DNA of 64,000 nucleotides from Hanleya hanleyi (Eukaryota > Mollusca > Polyplacophora > Lepidopleurida > Hanleyidae). The DNA is taken from contig JAVTVY010037335.1 of assembly GCA_036873755.1 (NCBI GenBank), forward strand, positions 62,001 to 126,000, written 5' to 3'. The first letter of the stretch is position 1. The number at the start of each line of letters is the position of its first letter. Under the pieces are notes generated by a model, which searched no databases, was not told the DNA's origin, and saw only the letters and a program-made list of their open reading frames with translations. Below, in pieces: positions 1 to 10,874 of this stretch. Made by a program: the position numbers and the translations under genes.

Positions 1-93
1 AACAATGGCTGTGTGAAGCGCTGCAAATGCAAGAAAGCAGCACTTGAATGTACAGCTCTGTGTGTTTGCGAGGGGGAATGTTCACAGAATTGA
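1..93 (+). pseudogene. Cys-rich C-terminus of PIN-like repetitive protein (left-truncated by the window)
   Basis: Thirty codons in frame to a TGA encode a Cys/Lys-rich tail with CKCKK and CVCEGEC runs. It is identical in frame to the end of the longer copies at 26451 and 48077. It belongs to the preceding array unit, whose body lies outside the window. The Cys pattern suggests a small metal-binding domain of CXC/tesmin type, which is an inference. Confidence 0.7.
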
Positions 94-551
94 CATCTTA
101 AACTTTTATGAGAACGATGACTGCGCTCATGCCGACCTATTATAAATGACTTACAACTGATGTGAATCGCAATTTTAAGGGCTAACAGTGATGATTGACC
201 TGTTCATGAAAATGTGCTTTGTGCTGTTCCAATTGTGCCCAAAAGTATTTCATGATGAAAACGTTATCATTGTTCTAATGAATGTGTAGCCCCACTTTGA
301 TTTGAGAAGTAGCGCTCATATACAGACGGATTGTACGAATTAATGACCATTAGCTAATAATTTCCACATGCATGTATGTTACAAGTTGAGTAGATAACTT
401 TACCACCTGTAGTATTATTCACATGGATGGTGTTCCTGCATAAATGCGTCATTAGAATATCCATTCTTCGTCTTAATTAGTGTTTTGACCGATTAGCAAT
501 CACATATACAGGTTATAGCAAATTTAGGGTCCATTATCCCCACTCTTTCAT
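94..551. other. Spacer after the PIN-like gene, no gene seen
   Basis: This is an AT-rich stretch with no ORF of note. It is repeated almost unchanged at 26452-26810 and 48078-48535, so it is a fixed part of the unit. Unit 2 lacks the equivalent of about 463-792. Confidence 0.6.
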
Positions 552-733
552 ATGGAAACAATATCAGCCGGCGGCCATTTTGTAAGATGGGTGCCACGGC
601 CGTCAGGGGCCGAATCTGCGATGCCCCAATATCCAAATCTTTTTATAATATATTTCTCTATCTTTGTGCCAAATTTGGTGCTTTTATCACAAAATGCACA
701 ATTTATTTGCTATGCCGCCCCCACTATAAGTGT
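552..733. repeat. Fragment of a dispersed repeat, inverted relative to 20545-20690
   Basis: The stretch with GGCCATTTTGTAAGATGG, then GCGATGCCCCAATATCCAAA, then CACAAAATGCACAA matches the reverse complement of 20545-20690 (and 42170-42300). It supplies the first ~60 codons of the RT1 ORF, so those residues are not reverse transcriptase. Confidence 0.7.
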
Positions 734-1739
734 GAGGGCCCTTCAGGAGGTAAAAGCATTTTGGGAAAGGTATTGCGCCACTATTTCTAAGAACTCTGGC
801 GTTGAATGTATGTGGATATTGAAAAACTCAAAATGTCTTACGGAAGAACTTGATGCTAAAGGTCACATACCGTACAGACATGTATCCACATGGGATTTCT
901 CGACTCTCTATACTACAATCCCTCATCAGGACCTTATTGACTGTATAAGTTCATTAATAGTATCTGTGTTCAAGAAAACTGATCGTAGATATATTAATGT
1001 CGGAAGCCATAAAGCATTCTTTAGCTCGACTACATACAAGAGATATCATTCATGGGATGTTTCTTTGTTTATAGAGTTGCTTGAATTTCTCATTAAAAAT
1101 ATCTATGTGAAATTTGGCAACACAATATATCAGCAGCATATAGGTATTCCAATGGGTACTAATTGTGCACCCCTGTTGGGTGACCTGTATCTGTTCTCTT
1201 ATGAATATGACTATATGCAGGCGCTTTCAAAAACCGATCCATTCAAAGCCCGTTCCTTCTCATTCACCAAACGCTATATAGACGATCTTCTCGCTGTGGA
1301 TAATCGCTATATAAATGACGCAGTGAAGGATATATATCCACCTTCACTGGATTTGAAGGAAACTACAGATAGCCCTACAGGCACATCTTATTTAGATCTC
1401 TATCTCTATAAAAATGAAGCGGGCATTCTCTCTCGTCGACTTTATGACAAAAGAGATGATTACAATTTCGACATCGTAAACTATCCCTTTCTGGATAGTA
1501 ATATTCCAGTGGGACCTGCATATGGCGTATACATATCTCGCTTAGTAGCATTTGCTAGATCCTGTGTTAAATGTGATGATTTTAATCAACGTCACAAAAC
1601 ATTGTTGCAGAAACTTATAAAACAGGGCTATTCCACCAAGCGCCTCCACTCAAAGTTTCTCAAATTTGGCGATACATATCGCATGCTGATAGCAAAATAC
1701 GAACGTAGCGTGCAGGATCTATGGCGCTACGTTTCGTAA
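552..1739 (+). CDS. 5'-truncated Penelope-like reverse transcriptase (RT1)
   Basis: The ORF has 395 codons. Residues 1-61 come from an unrelated repeat, and PLE homology starts near residue 63 (about nt 734). Reverse transcriptase motifs are in order: motif A with catalytic Asp115 in STWDFSTLYTTIP, motif B QQHIGIPMGTNCAPLL near 195-209, and motif C RYIDDLL with Asp244 and Asp245. These are followed by the PLE palm and thumb block (SYLDLYLYKNEAG, YDKRDDYNFDIVNYPF). The family copies itself by RNA-templated DNA synthesis. The start ATG is fortuitous. The N-terminal core and the GIY-YIG nuclease are absent, so this copy is not an autonomous element, although the catalytic residues remain. In the full units the PLE 3' UTR is cut off here by a TTAGGG-like tract. 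Confidence 0.88.
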   Translation: METISAGGHFVRWVPRPSGAESAMPQYPNLFIIYFSIFVPNLVLLSQNAQFICYAAPTISVRALQEVKAFWERYCATISKNSGVECMWILKNSKCLTEELDAKGHIPYRHVSTWDFSTLYTTIPHQDLIDCISSLIVSVFKKTDRRYINVGSHKAFFSSTTYKRYHSWDVSLFIELLEFLIKNIYVKFGNTIYQQHIGIPMGTNCAPLLGDLYLFSYEYDYMQALSKTDPFKARSFSFTKRYIDDLLAVDNRYINDAVKDIYPPSLDLKETTDSPTGTSYLDLYLYKNEAGILSRRLYDKRDDYNFDIVNYPFLDSNIPVGPAYGVYISRLVAFARSCVKCDDFNQRHKTLLQKLIKQGYSTKRLHSKFLKFGDTYRMLIAKYERSVQDLWRYVS

Positions 1740-1767
1740 CTTGTGTCTAATTCCGCTTAACCCGGGG

Positions 1768-1789
1768 TTAGGGGTTAGGGTTAGGGTTA
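1768..1789 (+). repeat. Telomere-like TTAGGG tract at a PLE-PLE junction
   Basis: Three TTAGGG copies, one with an extra G, separate the RT1 3' UTR from the GIY-YIG coding fragment. Other copies of the 3' UTR read CCCGGGGCTAGGGGCCGTAT at this point, so the break is at a TAGGGG word. The unit 2 counterpart is at 27797-27816. Confidence 0.8.
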
Positions 1790-2224
1790 TGTTGGCAAGA
1801 CCACCCAAAGACTCCATCTTAGGGTGAATGGTCACAGAAAATCCGTTAGGAAAAACCAATTGCTTATAGGTAAGCATTTTTCTGGACCCGACCATGGCTG
1901 GGACAACTTTAGTATCCAGATCATAGACGTCGTCTATCCATCTACCAAGGATTCCCCTTTGGATTTGAGAGAAAAATCCGAGAGCGGGAACTATTCTGGA
2001 TGCTAGAGCTTGGGTCAGTGTTTCCGTATGGTTTAAATGATAATGTCAGTGGGTTCGGCAATGTTACAAACCACCGTTCAAATATTACCCAGCTATTTAA
2101 ACCCCATCAACGGAGACATCGCAGCCATGGTTTGGGAAAGTTTAATAGTGCGATGATTCACGATCATATCACTTTAAATTGCTTAGTGGGTTTACCTAAC
2201 ACACACAATAGTACACATAGCTAA
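1788..2224 (+). pseudogene. GIY-YIG endonuclease domain of a permuted PLE, 5'-truncated and frameshifted
   Basis: Reading from nt 1788, the peptide starts YVGKTTQRLHLRVNGHRKS. This fits the second half of a GIY-YIG nuclease: the YIG strand followed by the Arg- and His-bearing helix (R-x3-H). Further on are GKHFSGPDHGWDNF and, after a frameshift near nt 2000, FWMLELGSVFPYGLND, the usual end of PLE GIY-YIG domains. The first GIY strand is missing because the fragment begins in the TTAGGG tract. GIY-YIG nucleases nick target DNA for PLE integration. Here the nuclease lies ahead of the RT N-terminus, as in Naiad-type PLEs, not behind the RT as in classical Penelope. Frame breaks make it a pseudogene. 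Confidence 0.8.
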
Positions 2225-3315
2225 CGTACAGTTCTGTATGCGTTACCTCTGAGAGCTTTAAATCATATAGCCAGTGATATACAACAATCTGCGTCTTCAG
2301 GAAGTATAATACCACCCAAAATCACTAAAGTATGTCAAGATGTAGCGTATTTTCGGTTGTATCGTCCAGTGAACATAATCGAAACATTCTAAGATCGGCT
2401 TTTCTTGAAACTCAACTACTTAGATAAAGGACTGGACATTATTAATTTACCTCGAATCCTGAATGATCCAGAGGTACGCAACACTGTACCAAACTATTTT
2501 AAGTTCACAGAACCTCCTTGCATTTCATATAAGTATACTAAATCTATAGCCACCAAAATATTCAATTACTCTAATGCTGTCAAGGAGTTTGACTGGAGCT
2601 TATCGTCGGGGAGCTATAGTTGTGATTGTGAATCGTCGAACTTTATCTAGGACCTAAGATTACTCCTGATGAAGGGACCTAAATATAGAGAGCCGAGAAA
2701 TATAAATCTGAAGGCCGATCAGAAGGTAGTCCTGTCTGCTTTGGAACAGTACGTTATTGATTGGTCTAAGCGAGAAAAAGTCGAACCTACAGTACTCGCT
2801 GATTGGCTGGACCTCACCAAGAGCAAGGTCCTTGAAACAATCCGCCATATTGACAGAAGTACCCTTCCCCAAGCAAAACAAGTACTGAGAAGCCCCAATT
2901 CGCAAGAAGTTCTAGCAAATCTCCGGAATAAATTCTTCATAGTCCCAGCAGACAAAGCTCCAAATAATATAATATTCATATGTAAATATTACTATTACCA
3001 GGTGTTGGTTGAAGAATTGAGTGTAAACATATCGTCATCAAATACGTCTACTTACTCTCAAACTGCATTTACTCTGGAAGATTTATTTAACAATCACAAA
3101 ACGTTTCTCAAGGAAAGAGGTATTTGTATTCCAGCCAAACATAATGATATACCAAAAGTATACTGGACTCCCAAAATGCATAAATCACCATACAAAGCTA
3201 GATTCATAGCTGGTTCTCGAAGCTGCACCACCAAGCTTCTTTCAACCCTGTTGACGAGGGCCCTTCAGGAGGTAAACACATTTTTGGAAAGGTATTGCGC
3301 TACTATTTCTAACAA
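2225..3315 (+). pseudogene. Linker and N-terminal half of the permuted PLE reverse transcriptase, broken off
   Basis: The segment continues from the GIY-YIG fragment. First comes a linker (RALNHIASDIQQSASSG), then a block with LDKGLDIINLPRIL and a Cys pair in CDCESSNF, then the RT N-terminal core with KGPKYREPRNINL, VPADKAPNNIIFICKYYYY and VYWTPKMHKSPYKARFIAGS. Stops interrupt it near 2220, 2390 and 2650. The match ends at about 3312, just after the ALQEV block, so the catalytic palm is missing. The same ALQEV block is where RT1 begins at 734, so the two fragments meet at one place in the parent protein. A piece equivalent to HVVTGDLDVV, present in the minus-strand PLE, is deleted here. Confidence 0.8.
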
Positions 3316-5790
3316 GCAGCCAGAGGATGCTAGGTCCCCCGCCGAAATGGCAGCAATATTTGTTAGCATTGTTGGTCTCAGGGGATATACATGAGGGAGG
3401 CAACTGCTGCTTCATGTTGGATGTGGAAGGGTCTTTCTGCCTTCCCAAGTTTTAAGATCAACTCAGAACGGTTGACTGAAAGTTGATTGCTTCTATAATA
3501 TAGTTTCCATGCAGTGAAGCATGGAAATTATGTAACCGAGAAGCAACCCCAAGTGACATCTCAAGGCATTATCTGCAAACCAAATTTGACAGACTGAAGG
3601 CATCCTCAACCTATTGCCCGGAAACCAAATTTTATATTTGCCACCAGGTGTTGCCACCTATAGGTGCAGTGGGCGAAATGCAATCCCAAGCATTATCTCA
3701 TGGCATGGTACATGTATTAGCCTATAGTATTGCACCCTTCTACGGAGGGCCAATGATCGACTGATGCAGCAACATTTTCCCAGTTAGACGGCAGATTTTG
3801 AAATCAAAAACGAGGCCGCGCTATGTCATCAGTCAACTGAGACAGTCACGTTGTGGTGTATGAAGATTGGGGTGGCTCCTATAAATAGTGATCCAATGAA
3901 AATGCTCGTATTAGTTTAAAATGGCGGGGTGGAATGACCAATCACTGAAGGGGAGACAGCTGGAACAGTACGCTGACACTGTCTGTAGTGTAAATTATAA
4001 ATATCCTGAATTAACAGAGAGTTCTACAGTCTAGGTACATGTATCAGCATATGAACTTTGGGAAGAATCTGAAGAGGGGTCTTCAAGTTATTGCCCGGAA
4101 ACCAAATTTAGATTTATAGGCACAAGACGTGTGCGAAACACAATCCCAAGCGACATCTTTGGGCATATAAGTACCAAATTGAGAAGAATCCGTTGTCACT
4201 TATTGCCAGAACAATTTTCAGATTTATCCACCAGGTGTCGACACCAGTAGGCCTATGCAAAAGCAGGCGAACTACAACCCAGGGGACATATTCTGGCATG
4301 GTATCTGCATACCAAATTGGAGAAGAATCCGATGAACGAAATCAAATTTAGATTTTGACATGAGGACGTGGTGCTACCTGTAGGCGCAAGTGAGCAAAGC
4401 GCAATCTCAAGTGACATCTTATGTCATGTTATTACCTGAAGACAAATTTGGGATTTTGCCACCAGGTGGCTGTAAGTGCAAATGAGTGAAAGGCAATCCC
4501 ATGCAACATCTCCTGGCATGGTACATGCATGCTAAATTTGAGAAGAATGCATGCAGTTCTCAAGTTATTGGCCAAAAACAAATTCCAGATTTTGTCATCA
4601 GGTGGCATCACCTTCTAAGCAGAAGTGGATCCCAAGCAAGGTACAATGTATATGCATGCCTAATTTGGGTCCAAGAATTCGATGAGCAGCTCTCAAGTTA
4701 TTGCCCAGAAACCAAATTTCGAGTGACATTTCAAAGCGTTTCAAAGTTGCAGCACAAAATAATGGAAAGAACCTTAGTGGCGCCACCTTCAGGAAGATCT
4801 TTCTGAAACACAATACCAATCAACATCTTGTCACAAGGAATGCATATATGCCAAATATTGAAGAAACTAGATACAGTCAATCGAATACGATCGAGAACGC
4901 ATCCCTTTTGCCTCTTTATAGTAAAGGAAACATTCATTATTTGTGAAGAAAGTAACAACATAAAACTTAGGAAAAACATCATTAACATGGCCACATAGGA
5001 TACCTTGAGGGAAGGTACCAACATACCAAATTTAAAAGAATCCGTTTCGGTCCAACGTGCAGTTACTGTCCAGAAATGCAATTTTACCTTGGCCCACAGG
5101 TTAGCGCCATGTATAGGCAGATAGGCATAAAAAATAATCCCAACCGAGATCTTGAGGCAAGATTCCTTGACATTGGAAATAGAAAATGTTAATTTGGCCT
5201 ACCGGTGGCACCACCTATGGTCTGATCGACAAGAAAAACAATCCCAAGCGAAACCTTCAGGTAAGGTACATGTATTCATATACCAAACTTAGAAAAAATT
5301 CAGTCAAGGTTTAAAAAGTTATTGTCCGGAAATATAATTTAAAATTGGCCCCCAGGTGGCACCACCTATATGTGGATCAGCATGAAAAACAATGCCAAAC
5401 GAGAAATTGAGGTGAGGTACCTACACACCAAATTTGAAATGAATCCGTCAAGGTTTTCAAAAGTTATTGTCTGGAAACACTTTACTTAGCTTTCAGGTGA
5501 TGCCCCCTGTATACGAATCAACACGACAAATATTCTGAAGCCAGATCTTGAGGCAAGGTACCCACACACCAAATTTGAAAGAATCCTGAAGGTTTTCAAA
5601 AGTTATTGTCTGGAGATGCAATTTAACTTGTCCCCCAGGTGGCGCGACCCAGAGGCGGATTGGCATGAAAACCAATTCCAAGCAAGATCTACAGACAATG
5701 GACCCACTTACCTTTACAATACGAAGCTGCGCATTCGAAAACCCCTCGGCTCTGGGCACCAGCCAGTCATAATGTATTCAATTTGAACTA
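3316..5790. repeat. Degenerate array of dispersed repeat, 130-150 bp period
   Basis: After about 200 bp with no recognised content, a loose period appears. Recurring words are CCAGGTGGC.CCACCT, CAATCCCAAGCGA.ATCTT, ACCAAATTTG.GAAGAATCCG and AAGTTATTGTCCGGAAA. Examples of the CAATCCCAAG word fall near 4142, 4402, 4493, 5134 and 5240. Open frames here are short and are read as chance. One monomer at 4770-4870 is clearly related to the satellite at 7510-9620. Confidence 0.7.
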
Positions 5791-5799
5791 AGATGTCAG

Positions 5800-6835
5800 G
5801 AACACCAAGCAGTCAAGTGACAAATGTACAGATTATCAAAAATTTTGCAATTAGAAATGACCCCTAAGGTTTTCATCCAATCAAAGAAACCGGTATTCAT
5901 TCCACAAATCTCTTGATGCATCGATAATGTATACCAAATTTTATATTGAGCATTTGAACAGTGTCAGAGATAGAAATCATTAATGATTTTGCATAAATTA
6001 AAGATGGCTGCCCATCCTTCCCGCCACTCAGAGGAACTAATGTGGTTATTCATTAATGCAAGTCTCTTCATACATCGATGCTGTAAACCAAGTTTCGTAT
6101 AGAACACTTAAATGGTCAAAGATAAACACCATTAAAGATTTTGAATAAATTAAAATGGCCGCCAAGATTTCCGCCCAATCAGAGAAACCAGATCTGTCAT
6201 TCATCGTAATTCTCTTGATGCATCAATGATGTATACCAAATTTTACATTGAGCACTTAAACGGAATCAGAGATAGAGATCATTAATGATTTTGCATAAAT
6301 TAAAGATGGCCACCAAGGTTTTCGATCAATCAGGTCCCGATTCAAAGTATCTGGATATATCGATGATGTATACCAACTTTCATATAAAACAATTGAATGG
6401 TAACCGAGATATGTATCATTATCGATTTCGCATAAATTAAAGATGGCCTCCAGGGTTTCCAGCTAATCAGAAAAGCCTGTTTGGTAATTCGTGTATTACT
6501 TGATGTATCGATGATGATGAAGTTGCTTGATGTATCGATGATGTATATCAAATTTCGTATTGAACAGCTGAATGGTTTCCGAGATATGGATCATTATCCA
6601 TTTTGCATAAAATTAAAGATGGCCGCCAAGGTTTCCACCCAATCAGGTCCCAATTCAATAGGCTTCTGGTCCTTGACTAGGTAAATAAGCATACCAAATT
6701 TGGAATTCATCAGCGGAACGGTTTTCCGGCTATCTCGCTCACGAACGGACAGACGGACGTACAAGACGATGACAATACCCCATGGCCAAAATTGGCCGAG
6801 GGGTAAAACATGGGTCTGTGCCTGATAAATTGAAG
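5800..6835. repeat. Second degenerate repeat type, ~150 bp period, with conserved end
   Basis: AAAGATGGCCGCCAAGGTTTCC-like words recur near 5999, 6151, 6303, 6440 and 6614. Between them are CTTGATGTATCGATGATGTA and ACCAAATTT words. The stretch ends with CTCGCTCACGAACGGACAGA and GCCAAAATTGGCC followed by GAGGGGTAAAA, as if it were the terminus of a repeat family. No coding capacity is apparent. Confidence 0.65.
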
Positions 6836-7510
6836 CCTTTTGGGGTTGCAATCCATTGACGGGTGGCAGAATTATACCAATATTGCAGACATTATAGACA
6901 TTGCAGAGATATTACACACAAATTTCAACTTTCTGCCGAGATGTATTGGAGATATATATGTTCAAACAAAATATATGAAGATCGGGCGAGGACTAGTTTG
7001 GGAGATAGAGGGTGCGGCTCGGCACCCTGGGGGTGGGGACATGCTCTCCTTGAGGGTAGTGGTGGTGTTCCGACATGAAAGTCATAGAAAGCTCTCTGTA
7101 CATGAATAACCGCACTGACAACTGCATGCCATCATCTGTCAGTCTGAAGACCAGCAAGGATGAATTCAGTTCAATTCAGGAAATTGATCATATGCACAGT
7201 GTGCACCCAAACTTTAGGAACTCAGTTGTAATTAATATAGTAAGTTACATGTGTGGATACAAATGGTTCGTGCAGAAGCTTTAGGGTAAATCATATGATG
7301 TGAAATGCAATTATTGATAGCAAAATTGAAGGAAATGTTGTCCTTCGTTTAAGATGACACGAAATTCAAAAACCAGGGGTTCAGTACTGCGGGGATTCCC
7401 CGCCAGTTATTTCATATTATACTTCTGAAATAAAAAATGGTTCATGCAAAAGCTTTAGGGTAAATCATATGATGTAGAATAGATTGATTTCATAGCAAAA
7501 TTGAAGACCC
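6836..7510. other. Non-coding spacer with a 68 bp direct repeat
   Basis: No recognisable gene is present. The words AAGCTTTAGGGTAAATCATA occur twice in similar context, at about 7266-7330 and 7439-7507, giving a direct repeat of roughly 68 bp with about 105 bp between. Both small ORFs around 6840-7284 lack recognisable domains and are likely chance. Confidence 0.5.
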
Positions 7511-9620
7511 ATTTTAACTGGAACGGACAAGAAGAAGGGAAACTCAGTGGCACCACCTTAAGGCAGATGTTGCTGAAACCGGCGACTGGCGTCTTGTCGC
7601 AAGGAATGCGTATGCTGAATTTCTGGAGAATCCAACAAAGCATTTGGCAGTTATCGCTTGCAAAGAACATCGCTTGCAAAGACATCCACAAACAGGAATG
7701 GACATGAAGAAACGAGATCCAGTGGCGACACCTTCAGGCAGATGTTGCTGAAATGCAATAGCAGCGGCTGAGCCAATGTCTTGTCGCAAGGAATGCGTAC
7801 ATGCCGAATTTTGTGAGAATGCGACAAAGCATTTGGAAGTTATCGCTTGTAAAGAATTCAAACTGACATCCCCGGACACAATGAACCAAGATTCATTTTG
7901 ACCCAGTGGTGCCACCTTTAGGCAGATGTTGCTGAAATGCAATTCGGACTGGCGTCTTGTCGCAAGGAATGCTTATGCCAAATTTCGGAAGAATCCAACA
8001 AAGCGTTAGAAAGTTATCGCTTCGAACAGACATGGACGGACGTACACGGACATTCACGGACACAAAGAAGCAAGAACCAGTGGCGCCACCTTCAGGCAGA
8101 TGTTGCTGAAATGCAATACGGACTGGCGTCTTGTCGCAAGGAATGCGTATTCCGAATTTCGAAAGAATCCAACAAAACATCGGGAAGTTATCGTTTCCAA
8201 CAGACATGCACGGACGTCCACGGACACAAAGAAGCAAGAACCAGTGGCGCCACCTTCAGGCAGATGTTGCTGAAACGCAATACAGACTGGCGTCTTGTCG
8301 CAAGGAATGCGTATTCCGAATTTCGGAAGAATCCAACAAAGCGTTGGGAAGTTATCGCTTCCAACAGACATGCACGGACGTCCACGGACACAAAGAAGCA
8401 AGAACCAGTGGCGCCACCTTCAGGCAGATGTTGCTGAAATGCAATAGCAGCGGCTGAGCCAATGTCTTGTCGCAAGGAATGCGTACATGCCGAATTTTGT
8501 GAGAATGCGACAAAGCATTTGGAAGTTATCGCTTGTAAAGAATTCAAACTGACATCCCCGGACACAATGAACCAAGATCCATTTTGACCCAGTGGCGCCA
8601 CCTTTAGGCAGATGTTGCTGAAATGCAATTCGGACTGGCGTCTTGTCGCAAGGAATGCTTATGCCAAATTTCGGAAGAATCCAACAAAGCGTTAGGAAGT
8701 TATCGCTTCGAACAGACATGCACGGACGTACACGGACATTCACGGACACAAAGAAGCAAGAACCAGTGGCGCCACCTTCAGGCAGATGTTGCTGAAATGC
8801 AATACGGACTGGCGTCTTGTCGCAAGGAAGGCGTATTCCGAATTTCGAAAGAATCCAACAAAGCATCGGGAAGTTATCGTTTCCAACAGACATGCACGGA
8901 CGTCCACGGACACAAAGAAGCAAGAACCAGTGGCGCCACCTTCAGGCAGATGTTGCTGAAATGCAATACAGACTGGCGTCTTGTCGCAAGGAATGCGTAT
9001 TCCGAATTTCGGAAGAATCCAACAAAGCGTTGGGAAGTTATCGCTTCCAACAGACATGCACGGACGTCCACGGACACAAAGAAGCAAGAACCAGTGGCGC
9101 CACCTTCAGGCAGATGTTGCTGAAATGCAATACAGACTGGCGTCTTGTCGCAAGGAATGCATATTCCGAATTTCGGAAGAATCCAACAAAGCGTTAGGAA
9201 GTTATCGCTTCGAACAGACATGCACGGACGTACACGGACATCCACGGACACAAAGAAGGAAGAACTAGGGGCGCCACCTTCAGGCAGATGTTGCTGAAAT
9301 GCAAAACGGACTGGCGTCTTGTCGCAAGGAATGCGTATTCCGAATTTCGGAAGAATCCAACAAAGCATTAGGAAGTTATCGCTTCGAACAGACATGCACG
9401 GACGTACACGGACATCCACGGACACAAAGAAGCAAGAACCAGTGGCGTCACCTTCAGGCAGATGTTGCTGAAATGCAATAGGGACTGGCGTCTTGTCGCA
9501 AGGAATGCGTATTCCGAATTTCGGAAGAATCCAACAAAGCGTTAGGAAGTTATATCTTCGAACAGACATGCACGGACGTACACGGACATCCACGGACACA
9601 AAGAAGGAAGAACCAGTTTA
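7510..9620. repeat. Satellite array, 164/174 bp monomers with a 184 bp variant
   Basis: The start word CCAGTGGCGCC falls at 8077, 8241, 8405, 8589, 8763, 8927, 9091, 9265 (mutated), 9439 and 9613, giving spacings of 164, 174 and 184. The 10 bp difference is an extra CGGACATnCA repeat. The 184 bp variant carries AGCAGCGGCTGAGCC and recurs 686 bp apart (7760, 8446), marking a higher-order unit of 184+174+164+164. Long open frames occur on both strands because monomers have few stops. They are not counted as genes. Confidence 0.9.
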
Positions 9621-9654
9621 AAGTCCCCGGTCGCGTTGCGGCGAGGGACAAAAA

Positions 9655-10598
9655 CTCTGGCGTTGAATGTATGTGGATATTGAAAAACTCAAAATGTCTT
9701 ACGGAAGAACTTGATGCTAAAGGTCACATACCGTATAGACATGTATCCACATGGGATTTCTCGACTCTCTATACTACAATCCCTCATCAGGACCTTATTG
9801 ACTGTCTAAGTTCATTAATAGTATCTGTGTTCAAGAAAACTGATCGTAGATATATTAATGTCGGAAGCCATAAAGCATTCTTTAGCTCGACTACATACAA
9901 GAGATATCATTCATGGGATGTTTCTTTGTTTCTAGAGTTGCTTGAATTTCTCATTAAAAATATCTATGTGAAATTTGGCAACACAATATATCAGCAGCAT
10001 ATAGGTATTCCAATGGGTACTAATTGTGCACCCCTGTTGGCTGACCTGTATCTGTTCTCTTATGAATATGACTATGCAGGCGCTTTCAAAAACCGATCCA
10101 TTCAAAGCCCATTCCTTCTCATTCACCAAACGCTATATAGACGATCTTCTCGCTGTGGATAATCGCTATATAAATGACGCAGTGAAGGATATATATCCAC
10201 CTTTACTGGATTTGAAGGAAACTCCAGATAGCCCTACAGGCACATCATATTTAGATCTATATCTCTATAAAAATGAAGCGGGCATTCTCTCTCGTCGACT
10301 TTATGACAAAAGAGATGATTACAATTTCGACATCGTAAACTATCCCTGTCTGGACAGTAATATTCCAGTGGGACCTGCATATGGCGTATACATATCTCGC
10401 TTAGTCGCATTTGCTAGATCCTGTGTTAAATGTGACGATTTTAATCAACGTCACAAAACATTGGGGCAGAAACTTAAAAAACAGGGCTATTCCACCAAGC
10501 GCCTACACTCAAAGTTTCTCGAATTTGGCGATCCATATCGCATGCTGATAGCAAAATACGAACGTAGCGTGCAAGATCTATGGCGCTACGTTTCGTAA
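9655..10598 (+). pseudogene. Penelope-like reverse transcriptase copy RT2, 5'-truncated and frameshifted
   Basis: Homology to RT1 starts at AACTCTGGCGTTGAATG immediately after the satellite edge and runs to the same C-terminal WRYVS and stop. Motif A (STWDFSTLY), motif B (HIGIPMGTN) and motif C (RYIDDLL) are all present. A 2 bp loss near 10074 (GACTATGCAGG where other copies read GACTATATGCAGG) splits it into two frames, 9671-10162 and 10026-10598. It has more private substitutions than RT1, such as GGGGCAGAAACTTAAAAAAC near 10464, which are shared with the RT2 of unit 2. Confidence 0.88.
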
Positions 10599-10601
10599 CT
10601 T

Positions 10602-10708
10602 GTGTGTAATTCCGCTTAACCCGGGGCTAGGGGCCGTATGAACCCATGTACTTCAAGATCCTCATGATACTCATATGAACAGTCACAATCAAAGCGTGAC
10701 TGAGATAC
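10602..10708 (+). other. Conserved foldable RNA motif in PLE 3' UTR
   Basis: The motif begins GTGTGTAATTCCGCTTAA and ends CTGAGATAC. Inside are an outer pairing of GTATGA with TCATAT and a hairpin CAGTCAC...GTGACTG whose loop reads AATCAAAGC. In this copy the closing GTGTCT is mutated to GTGTGT. Related copies at 14208-14306, 21639-21745, 43263-43370, 49725-49831, 53551-53646 and 54291-54382 keep the pairs with changed bases. Confidence 0.6.
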
Positions 10709-10874
10709 ATCATTTTTTAGATGACGACTCTATAACGAATATTATGGATTAAGAATATTGATCAGCGATACGGATTTGATATTTTTGGAACATCATGATG
10801 TCTTGCCGGCATCATTGAAAACTGTTGACCGCTTCTCTCTTGCAGGAAACAAGCCTATGTTTATGTATACTATG

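Noticed and set aside
1768..1789. Chromosome end or interstitial telomere
   Set aside because: Only two to three TTAGGG units lie between coding fragments. That is too short to be a telomere, so it is kept as a junction feature only.
8623..9599. Long frames in the satellite as protein genes
   Set aside because: They follow the repeat, exist on both strands and change between units with monomer number. Best read as low stop density.
7510..9620. CRISPR-like regular repeat
   Set aside because: Monomers are adjacent 164-184 bp satellite units with no unique spacers, in an animal genome.
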